A stretch of DNA of 52,936 bases from Neisseria shayeganii 871 (lineage in GTDB: Bacteria > Pseudomonadota > Gammaproteobacteria > Burkholderiales > Neisseriaceae): positions 490,024-542,959 of the forward strand of contig NZ_JH164926.1 in the NCBI RefSeq assembly GCF_000226875.1, given 5' to 3'. This document shows, piece after piece, positions 24,746 through 33,439 of the stretch; position 1 is the stretch's first letter; every line of letters starts with the position of its first letter. A program made the position numbers and the translations under genes. Below the pieces are notes generated by a model that was not told the DNA's origin, did not search any database, and saw only the letters and a list, made by a program, of their open reading frames with translations.

Positions 24746-25669
24746 TCAATTGGAGATTTGAACTCTCCATATATGTACTAATTCGGCACCCTTAGATCTA
24801 CTTGTTTTTTTCTTTACGAAATCATACATTAATAGTATTCTTGGATGATTTATCGCAAACAAAGCAAAAGCTATTGTTGAAGGCTTAGTTCCCAGAGGAA
24901 CTAAGCATAAATTCCTTCTCTCATATTCAGCAGAGCTATATATTGATTCTATTAAATCATATAGTTTGATAGGGTCATTTGCTCCCGAATAATAAAATGT
25001 AATCCTTTCTTTTATTTTTGATAATTGTGCATAGTTTGTTGATATAACTTCATTTTCCCAGCCAAATTTAAATGCAGGAATACCCATAAAACAGTAAAAT
25101 TTGCTTTCTTCATCTATTTGAAATACATCTGAGTTTATTAGAGATCCTATTCTGTGACCTTCAAAACCTAAATTTACCAATATATAAGCATTTGAAATAG
25201 GGCCTACAAAAGGCGGTACTTGCTGCATACCTAATCCATCATCTGATAAGTCATATAATTTATCAATTTTATAACTGGATACTGATTGATCTATTTCTTT
25301 ATATTCTGAAGGTTGGACATAAATTATGTCAAATTGCTTATTTTTTATTTTACATATTTGAAATAAGTGTATTAACTCTACTAGGGATAAGGATGTTGAA
25401 TCTATTAAAATTTTTCCACTTGGAATTTCGTATTTACAAAGATCAACGATTTTAAAATTTTCAGAATCGATTTCAATTTGAATATCGTTAGGATTATATT
25501 TTACTTCAATTATTTTTTTAGCTATTTTATTAAAGTAAGATCTACTCCAACTATCTCTGTGATCGTAGAGATCTGAGCATATATATACAACATCATAAAT
25601 ATTTTTTGTTAAATGTGAAGAAATATCTTTGGTATGTTGTATATTCCAATCTTCTATCTGAAGCTTCAT
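24746..25669 (-). CDS. Rossmann-like protein with GTKP motif, last gene of the candidate defence operon
   Basis: A 307-residue AT-rich gene product of no recognised family. The N-terminal half alternates strands and helices (YDVVYICSDLYDHRDS; GKILIDSTSLSLVELIHLF; FDIIYVQPSEY), as in Rossmann-type folds. The C-terminal half contains NLCLVPLGTKPSTIAFALFA (GTKP at 260-263) and then ILLMYDFVKKK. A strand-GTK-helix segment is a feature of CARF-type nucleotide sensors, which suggests ligand binding, but this is only a resemblance. The ATG overlaps the ATPase stop as ATGA, so it is translated together with the ATPase. Role unknown; effector or sensor of the operon are both possible. Confidence 0.65.
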   Translation of the reverse strand: MKLQIEDWNIQHTKDISSHLTKNIYDVVYICSDLYDHRDSWSRSYFNKIAKKIIEVKYNPNDIQIEIDSENFKIVDLCKYEIPSGKILIDSTSLSLVELIHLFQICKIKNKQFDIIYVQPSEYKEIDQSVSSYKIDKLYDLSDDGLGMQQVPPFVGPISNAYILVNLGFEGHRIGSLINSDVFQIDEESKFYCFMGIPAFKFGWENEVISTNYAQLSKIKERITFYYSGANDPIKLYDLIESIYSSAEYERRNLCLVPLGTKPSTIAFALFAINHPRILLMYDFVKKKTSRSKGAELVHIWRVQISN

Positions 25670-27653
25670 AATAAAATCTCCTGAATATATTCATCATTAT
25701 TATCAGTTCTCCATTTTTTCTGGTAGGATTTTTTAATAACTTCAAAGACTTCAGAGGAACTTTCTATAATAGATTTAAATTCCTCAAGTGTAAACGCAAT
25801 ACCCCTTTTTTTTCTGTATGAGATCCCAAATCGAGGAGAGTAAATAGGATTTAATTGATATTCCTTACTAGTAATTTGTAAGTCATTTTTAATTCTTTTT
25901 GAATCATCTACAATTATTACTCTCCAACTCATAGCTGAGTGTATAAAATCCTCAAGTTCTATATCAGATCCTGCATAGTCATAAGGAAAAGTAAATATCA
26001 CTCGTTCTGGTTCTGATTGATAACTAGCTTTCTGTGATATTCTAAATAACTCACCAATTCTATTTACTAGATATGATAACTTTTTGCCATATGGGGGATA
26101 GTTTATAACTTCTTTTACTAAATCTGTGCTAGTTGATATAGCTCCGCGATGCATTCCTAATTTAGAAATAGGAGTTATATCTTCAATATATTCATATATT
26201 GCATTAGATTCAATATCATCTGAATACTTTAAGGCACTCAAACATAACTCTTTAAAGTGCCTTATATTAGGAGTTGTCATTGTAATAAATCTATCAAATC
26301 CTGCATATACAGGCACTTCTAGAGAAGTATTCTGTAAATTTAAAGATAGCAATGTGTTATATGCATATGTATGAATCTTATTACTAATATTTTCATTATT
26401 TGTTTTTTTCCAGATTCAATTTTAAGATGATCAAGGTACTTTTTAATTGACTGGATGCAAAAATTTTTTTGCTTATAAGTTCCCATAATCGTAATAGCTA
26501 AAGAAGGAGTTTCCAGTATTAAGCTAATTTCTTCTCCTATAAATCCTATTTCTGATAAGATATTTTTAACTTTATTGTCAAGTTTCTTTATGGCCTCAGA
26601 TGATAATTCTTCAATACTAGGAGTTGGTAATATCCTATTGACATAAGATAAAAGTTGACTCTTATATTCTTTACTTTGACGTTTAATTATATTATTTTTT
26701 TCTCCTAAAAAAATTGGACTAAATTCATTTAAGTTGCATTTAAGTCCTGTAGTCTGTAATGTTAATAAAAAAACTTCTGCCGCGAATATTTGATAGTCTT
26801 TAGAAAAAAAATCATCTAAGCTTTCCTCTGTAAAGTCATCTGGAGCTTGTAACCATTGATTTGAAGTAGTTTCTTTTGTGGGCTGAGCATTTAGTTTATA
26901 TGCCACATTCCATATTAAAGATTTATTAGATTCTTTTCTATAATTATTAATTAATTTTTGTTGCTCATTATTTAGTAGTTCGAACTCATCTATGAATATC
27001 TTAAATGTTGTATTTGAAAAAAAATCTCCACAGTCTTTTTTTAAAGACTCAATTAAAAAAATAATCATAGATTTTGGTTCTATACTGATTAACCCATCCA
27101 GCATTATGGGGTTTAATCTAGTAGAAACATCATATTTTTGAAAGCTTATCCATTCCTCTATCTTATCAAAACAAGATATATCCGTAGATGTTATGCGGGA
27201 GAGTGCCCTCCAAAAATTTCCATTTGATTTAAGTAATTTTTGAATTTCTGGGAAGTGATAAATTGCATTTTTTAGAAATTTAATAAGTTCATCAATTAAA
27301 GATAATGCTGCATGTATTAAAAAGAATCTTAATGAATTTTCTCCTAACCAGTTAGAATTTAAACCTTGGCAATAAGCTATATCAGGTTTCCAATAAAGTA
27401 AAATACAATCAAATTCATCTTGATTGACATTATGTTGATTTTTATCAAACCGAGTGGAGTGTGAAAAATACTGTATATATGTACTTTTTCCTGACCCTCT
27501 AGATCCTACTAATGCAATAGAGTGTGATATTTTCCTTAAGTCTAGTTTTTCAATAAAAAAAGGTACTACAAATTTATTTAATACACTACCATCCGTTGCT
27601 TGATATTCCATTCGAGCAGCAGATAATTTGCTTATAATGTCATTTAGATGCAT
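25666..27653 (-). CDS. Large P-loop ATPase (ORC/CDC6- or STAND-like), frameshifted at A7
   Basis: Two frames are joined at an A7 run (T7 at 26403-26409 on the + strand): residues 1-437 as read from 27653, and a second frame to 25666. One extra A gives one protein of about 662 residues that reads through as KIHTYAYNTLLSLNLQ into VPVYAGFDRFITMTTPNIRHF. Walker A is GSRGSGKST (50-58); Walker B is KIFIDEFELL (218-227). The C-terminal frame has a winged-helix-like look. Length and layout resemble the ORC/CDC6-like AAA ATPases found in predicted conflict systems. The start ATG is one base behind the PRTase stop, with AGGAGA upstream. At this junction A AAA AAA C is also a proper -1 slippery heptamer. 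Confidence 0.75.
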
Positions 27654-27654
27654 T

Positions 27655-28571
27655 TCAAGCTCTCCTAAAAAATAACTGCTTCCAATTTGAGTGGCTAGGT
27701 GAATTCTTCATCCATAGAATATGAGGAGCTTGATTAGGGCAACCCCATTCAAAAACTATTGGCAAACAAGCATTTTCATATCCAAACCAATAATCACTTT
27801 TTTCTGAGCCATAATTTTGTTGCATGGATTGAAAGAAATTTTTAGCAACTTGAAGAGTATTGATTTGATCATTTCTAAATTTGGCCTGAGGATCTCCAAA
27901 AAATAAATTACTTTTCTCTGAAACTATTTCAATAGGTAAAATATGTAAATTTGGATATTGCTTATTTACAGCTTCAATACCTTTACTATATGCAACAATA
28001 GGAGAATAAATAACTAATTTATCATTTAACTTTTCTTTTAAGAAGAAATTTGGGGCAAACTCATTTAAAAATTGTTTCCCACTTCCTAGAATATCATCTA
28101 TAAGTATAATTATCTCAACATCTTCATTCTTTAAAGAATATTCGTTAGTAGCAATAATTGGTGATAAAGAACGATATACTGTTGAACCGGATTCACCTTG
28201 TGAATTATTTGTAGTGATAGGGGAAAAGCGAAGTATACTGTTAAATCCACCATTTTTGAGTTGGTATTTCCATTCACTCAGTGAACTATTCTTTTGAAAA
28301 ATTCTTTTTCCACTCATTTCAGATAAAATTAAGCTTCTTATCTGCCCATGTAAAAGTTTAGAATACCCAGCTAATGCCATATCTTTTGATCTAAAGATCA
28401 AACTATCAAGTATCTGTAATGCCATGTACTCCGACTTTTCGTCTTCTTTGAAGTTACTGAGCCATGCGCTAAATATTTCATACCGTGTAGGCCAAATATT
28501 CGTAAAACAACAGAATTCAATTTTATTTAAAACATTTTTTTAAATAAAACCCAGTTATTAGGTAGTTCCAT
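27655..28571 (-). CDS. Phosphoribosyltransferase-like protein, frameshifted at A7 near the start
   Basis: The open part (28425-27655, 256 residues) has the PRPP-binding motif EIIILIDDILGSGKQF (hydrophobic strand, two Asp, Gly-rich loop) and a C-terminal ENACLPIVFEWGCPNQAPHILW. Upstream, the same frame stays coding (NIWPTRYEIFSAWLSNF) back to an A7 run (T7 at 28535-28541 on the + strand). With one more A it joins MELPNNWVLFKK starting at 28571, 12 bases behind the methylase stop, giving 305 residues. PRTase-like domains without a biosynthetic context are known from predicted defence operons, where they may modify or sense nucleotides. No purine or pyrimidine salvage gene lies near. Confidence 0.75.
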
Positions 28572-28583
28572 TTTATTTAAATT

Positions 28584-29746
28584 TTAGGTAGTTAAAAAGT
28601 TAAATAATGATTGATGTGTAATATATTTCGCACCTACACCTAAACATGCATTTTTAAAAAATTCCTCCCCTTCTTTGGAAAGAAATTTTGACCAAATAAA
28701 ATTTCGAATACTATCTGTTTTAGTTCTCACTACTATTATACAATCGCTCACAGGGACTGAGCCACTTTCAACTAGAGCAAATTTTCCAATACAGCGACTG
28801 CCAACTCGTGCTAACAGAATATCTCCAGATTGAGCATTATTTAGAAAGGCACAACTATCAAACTTTAAATTAAGCTTCTTTTTTTATTATTAAAATGGGT
28901 AGTATGAAAATAATTTATTTTATTTTTTTTAAGGTAATTATGACTCACATTTCCCCTAAATATAAGAAAATCATCGGGATTTATTGTAATATATTTCTGA
29001 GAAGATATATTTCTTTTATATTGATGAAACTGGTAATCAGCTCTTTCAACTGCCTCATTAATATTAAGGTCTATACTTTTATTTGTAAGAATATCTGATA
29101 CCCTAATTTTGTTGTTATTTTTACCAACAGAAGCACATTTTGAAAGGATGACTATAAATGTTTGAGCATCTGTCTTTTTGAAACTTTTTGCAGGTAATTG
29201 GATAATATTTTTAATAGAATATTCTTGAAAAATATGTCTTCTAAAATCCTTCCATTTTTCCCCTGTTATTAATCCTGATGGTAAGATTATGCCCATTTCA
29301 CTATTATTATTTAATAATCTTAGATTTTGAGCAAAAAAAATTAATTCGGCAGGAATTTTTCTCCTGTGTTTAGAAAGACATTTTAATAATCCAGCTTCTT
29401 TTAAAATATTTTTGTTTTCTTCAGTCAAGTCTGTTTGAAAGTAAGGGGGATTTGAAATAAGCAGATCAATTTCTTCATATTTTTCTTTTAATAGGCCAAA
29501 TAAATTAAAAGAGAAGCCATCGAAATGAATTGCTTCAATGACTTTCTCTTTATTTGCCTTGTCAATATTTTCTTTATCAATATCTATGCCAATTAGGCGA
29601 GCTTTAGGCCACTTTTCTCTTGCTGCATATAATAGGCTGCCATGACCAAACCCTAAATCTAAGATGGTTTTTGGAGAGAAAGAGTCTAAGCTATTAATTA
29701 GACTTTGGCTAAATAACGCTTCTGTATAAAATTGATTTAAACTCAT
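28584..29746 (-). CDS. N6-adenine DNA methyltransferase with C-terminal recognition-like region, frameshifted at A7
   Basis: The first frame (29746-28865, 293 residues) has the SAM motif ILDLGFGHGSLL (28-39) and the catalytic NPPY (99-102), with IILPSGLI and AQTFIVILSK, as in type I HsdM-like enzymes. At A7 (T7 at 28879-28885 on the + strand) the frame is lost, but the next frame continues with NLKFDSCAFLNNAQSGDILLARVGS and VPVSDCIIVVR to 28584, typical of a target-recognition domain (GDILLxRxG). One extra A restores about 387 residues. It is the first gene of the AT-rich operon; no restriction nuclease gene follows, which sets it apart from a plain restriction system. Confidence 0.82.
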
Positions 29747-29858
29747 TTAATTAAATAATTTTATGTTGGTTGAGTAATAATTATTTTTTAGGTTGGAGAT
29801 ATGCTCAAACAAAAATTTAATTTTAAATATTATATGATAACTCTTTTAATAAAAATAG

Positions 29859-31556
29859 TCATCTTTCATGATTTTTTACTTTCAATACAACCCTCTCCAC
29901 CGTATTACGCCCTTCCTCTCCATGCTTGTATACCTTGTAATTGGTATACAAGCTTTTCTTTATGAACTTATTGAACACTCCTGCGTGTTTGACTGCCTCC
30001 CGCAGTATCCAATTGATCCAGCGGTGTAAGGTGCTGGCTGATTCATCCACTTCGGCCATTAAGCCGGTAAAGTCCTCTTTGCCATTTCGCCCTATGAGTT
30101 CAACACAAACCAGTTGCTTACCATCCGGTAAGGTCAGGCGCATCACAAAAGCGCCCACTACGGGCGGTGTGCTTCCTTTGTTTCCGGAAATCTTGATAAT
30201 ACCGATGTTTGGCTTGGTTTCAAATACCTTGTCATTCAGCCATTCCACTTGTGTGATCTTGCCTTGCCGCTTCAATTCTTGGGCTTCCAGCCACATCTGC
30301 TCATATCGCGGCGGCTTGCTTTCCACTACCTGACCGACTATACCACCTACGCCGGTGCCGGTTCCTTTCGCCGGTAAGGTGGAGCCGGATCCGGGTGTAT
30401 TGCCTACGGGAACAATCTTTCTGCCGCCGGCATTCTGATCTTCCGCCGTCATGATGTTACGCTTGTCTCCGATCAACTGATTATGTAGAGGCAGGGCAAG
30501 ATCGGCAGCGTCCCAACTTGCTGTAAACGTGGTGCTAACAGGCACTTCAGGCAGATTAACCGTCCTACGGATAATGGCCGGCACGCTGCCTGAGCCGCTT
30601 CCAGAAGCCATACTTTTTTTCCACCACATGATGTCCGGGCCGGGCGGATCCGAAATGCCGAGAATGTTCAGCCCGAGGAAACTTCGGTCATCGAACGGAA
30701 TACCACGCACCCGAATAGTCACATCAGGGTGGGCGTGCCACGGCTCAGGAGTTAGGAAAGCAAATGGAATAGAATTTTCTTTGCTTTGATTGAAAAAAGA
30801 TTTGAAGCAATTATTTGCAAATTTATGAACCACTTGCTGCGTGTACGCATCTCGCTTCAAGTGAGCCAAAAATACCGCATCTTGTTTCACAAGCTTGTGG
30901 GAAGACTGCAGAATGTCTACATTTCCTGAAGGCGTTAGATGCGAAGGAAAGGTCGGCAACAACAGACTCAGAACACTGTCTCCGTTACCCGGAGATTTGA
31001 TTTGATAAGGGTAACTTGTCAAAATGCGCTTAAGTTCGGGTGAGTGGCCGTAAGCCGCCCGGAAGAAGTCCATACCGTTCAATACCAGCTTGCCGCCATT
31101 ATCCAAATCGAATTCAAGCAACTGGCTGAAATCATTTACCCCATACAATAAAGGGTAAAGATCAAGAGGAAAAGGATCGTCTTGCTTATCCAGCCTAGAC
31201 TGGGCATTGAAGGTTTTATAACGCCAGCATCCCGCTGCAAACGATACCTTAAATTCAACGACAGGATAATTAACTTCCTCAACAGACTTCCCATTTACCC
31301 AGACAGAGCCGATACGGTACTGTCCTAAAAGCGGGAGCGGGAGAAGTTCCTTTTCAGCTTTACCCAATTCCAAGCCGGCATCAGTCCGACTCAAAATTTC
31401 CCTAAAAAGCACTTGCAGATTCTGTTGCCCCGGTTCCGAGCCTTTCACTAAAGCAGCGTACCACCAAAGCAGATAAGGCCGGTTCGGCAAAAGTCTTGCC
31501 GGCGAGAAGGTATATGTGACGGGATTTTTGATTGTATTGGGATAGGTGAGCATCAT
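29859..31556 (-). CDS. tnsE: TnsE-like transposition protein at the right end
   Basis: A 565-residue protein. In Tn7, TnsE directs insertion into replicating DNA and conjugal plasmids. Supporting features are the similar length (538 in Tn7), the N-terminal VVEFKVSFAAGCWRYKTF and MDFFRAAYGHSPELKRIL segments, a central low-complexity linker (about residues 320-410, Gly/Ser/Pro-rich), and a C-terminal domain VCVELIGRNGKEDFTGLMAEVDES...WINWILREAVKH...YTNYKVYKHGEEGRNTVERVV, which follows the layout of the TnsE C-terminal DNA-binding domain. Its ATG touches the inner TnsB-type site of the right end. It is transcribed inward, 14 kb away from the other tns genes. The assignment rests on remembered similarity and on its position. 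Confidence 0.68.
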   Translation of the reverse strand: MMLTYPNTIKNPVTYTFSPARLLPNRPYLLWWYAALVKGSEPGQQNLQVLFREILSRTDAGLELGKAEKELLPLPLLGQYRIGSVWVNGKSVEEVNYPVVEFKVSFAAGCWRYKTFNAQSRLDKQDDPFPLDLYPLLYGVNDFSQLLEFDLDNGGKLVLNGMDFFRAAYGHSPELKRILTSYPYQIKSPGNGDSVLSLLLPTFPSHLTPSGNVDILQSSHKLVKQDAVFLAHLKRDAYTQQVVHKFANNCFKSFFNQSKENSIPFAFLTPEPWHAHPDVTIRVRGIPFDDRSFLGLNILGISDPPGPDIMWWKKSMASGSGSGSVPAIIRRTVNLPEVPVSTTFTASWDAADLALPLHNQLIGDKRNIMTAEDQNAGGRKIVPVGNTPGSGSTLPAKGTGTGVGGIVGQVVESKPPRYEQMWLEAQELKRQGKITQVEWLNDKVFETKPNIGIIKISGNKGSTPPVVGAFVMRLTLPDGKQLVCVELIGRNGKEDFTGLMAEVDESASTLHRWINWILREAVKHAGVFNKFIKKSLYTNYKVYKHGEEGRNTVERVVLKVKNHER

Positions 31557-31596
31557 TTTGTGTCACCTATTTCTGATTTGTGTCAGATTATTCTGA
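31556..31596 (-). promoter_or_regulatory. Right-end TnsB-type binding sites (two)
   Basis: Two 21-mers of the end pattern lie next to each other at 31576-31596 (TCAGAATAATCTGACACAA...) and 31556-31576, read on the minus strand. The inner site shares one base with the start codon of the tnsE-like gene, so TnsB binding would block its translation initiation region or promoter. Confidence 0.78.
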
Positions 31597-31604
31597 ATAT
31601 CACA
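31577..31604 (-). repeat. Right terminal inverted repeat
   Basis: 28 bases that read TGTGATATTCAGAATAA at the outer end on the minus strand; 27 of 28 match the left end. Confidence 0.95.
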
Positions 31605-32462
<858 letters not shown>

Positions 32463-32548
32463 GCAAACCGCCTGCTGCAATCACTGTGGGGGAGACGGAA
32501 GGATTCTAACCGCGTTTGCGGCGGCTGCAAAGATAAGGGGCGGGGCTT

Positions 32549-32560
32549 TCAGGTAGCCTG
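32549..32560. repeat. AG-eikDUS uptake sequence
   Basis: TTCAGGTAGCCT between rnc and comM, single copy just behind the rnc stop. Confidence 0.75.
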
Positions 32561-32570
32561 AACGGGGAGC

Positions 32571-33290
32571 TTAACGCTTTTTCTGTTTACCTGCGGCCAA
32601 GCGGCTTTCCAGCCAGGCCAAGGCTTGGGCGGCGCAGTCTTGCTCGGCGGCGCGGCGGCTGTGGGCTTGGGCATAGGTGATGTGGCCCAGTTCGCCCAAA
32701 TCGCAGGAAACGTCGAAACGGGCGTCGCTGCCTTCGCCGGTTTGCTTGTCGATGCGGTATTTGGGCAGCGGGAAGCGCTGTGCCTGCAAGGCTTCCTGCA
32801 AGCGGGTTTTCGGATCTTTGGCCTGATTGTTCAGGCTGGCGCCCTGTACGCGCTCGGCAAACAGGCGGCGCACCACGGCCTCGGCGGTGTTGAAACCGGC
32901 ATCGAAGCTGATGGCGGCAAACATGGCCTCCATGGCGTCGGCCAAAATGGAAGGGCGGTCGAAGCCGCCGCTTTTCAGTTCGCCCGGCCCCAGAAACAAG
33001 GCGTCGCCCACGGCCAGACGGCGGGCGATGTCGGCCAACACGTCTTGGTTGACCAAGTTGGCGCGCAGGCGGGAAAGCTCGCCTTCGCTGCATTTGGGAA
33101 AGGCGTCGAACAGCATGCGCGCGACGGTGTAATTGAGGATGCCGTCGCCGACAAACTCGAAACGCTCGTTGTTGCGGGCGGCATAGCTGCGGTGGGTGAG
33201 TGCCTGTTTGAGCAGCTCGGGCCGGGCGAAAGTGTGGCCGAGACCGGCTTGAAGGTGTTCAAGGGCGCGTTGGCGGCGGGGGTCTGTCAT
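32571..33290 (-). CDS. rnc: Ribonuclease III
   Basis: Double-strand-specific endoribonuclease that processes the 30S rRNA precursor and structured mRNAs. The 239-residue protein has the RNase III signature NNERFEFVGDGILNYTVARML (usual ERLEFLGDAVL; here FEFVGDGIL), the acidic residues DAMEAMFAAI, and a C-terminal double-stranded-RNA-binding domain (DPKTRLQEALQAQRFPLPKYRI...FDVSCDLG...AQAHSRRAAEQDCAAQAL). The start at 33290 (MTDPRRQ) gives the family length; a longer frame upstream lacks homology. Neither lepB nor era is adjacent, unlike in many bacteria. Confidence 0.94.
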   Translation of the reverse strand: MTDPRRQRALEHLQAGLGHTFARPELLKQALTHRSYAARNNERFEFVGDGILNYTVARMLFDAFPKCSEGELSRLRANLVNQDVLADIARRLAVGDALFLGPGELKSGGFDRPSILADAMEAMFAAISFDAGFNTAEAVVRRLFAERVQGASLNNQAKDPKTRLQEALQAQRFPLPKYRIDKQTGEGSDARFDVSCDLGELGHITYAQAHSRRAAEQDCAAQALAWLESRLAAGKQKKR

Positions 33291-33387
33291 GATGGGTTGC
33301 GGTGCGGGAAATCTGGCTGGGGCGCGATTATAGCGGAAAGCGGGCGGATGCAGGATAATGCCGGCTGCAAGCGGTGTAACGGCCCTG

Positions 33388-33399
33388 AGGCTACCTGAA
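33388..33399. repeat. AG-eikDUS uptake sequence
   Basis: AGGCTACCTGAA in the divergent rnc/cca gap, single copy. Confidence 0.75.
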
Positions 33400-33439
33400 A
33401 AGCTGGGGCGGCAAACCGTATGGATAAAACGGAGTGATG

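Larger units (their letters stand above)
9154..31604 (+). mobile_element. Tn7-like transposon inserted in comM, 22,451 bp
   Basis: Complete element with 28-bp terminal inverted repeats starting TGTGATATTCAGAATAA, 5-bp target duplication and arrays of TnsB-type binding sites. Transposition genes tnsA-tnsB-tnsC-tniQ and a cysteine-rich fifth gene sit at the left end; a TnsE-like gene sits at the right end. Cargo fills 15.3-29.8 kb. The element is more AT-rich than the backbone, above all at 24.4-29.8 kb, and no intact AG-eikDUS was seen in it. comM is a known landing site for Tn6022/AbaR-type relatives in Acinetobacter, but the ends here differ from that family. Confidence 0.95.

Noticed and set aside
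28426..28583. A noncoding gap or attachment site between methylase and PRTase genes
   Set aside because: Reading the other frames shows continuous protein-like sequence up to A7 runs on both genes, so this is broken coding sequence.
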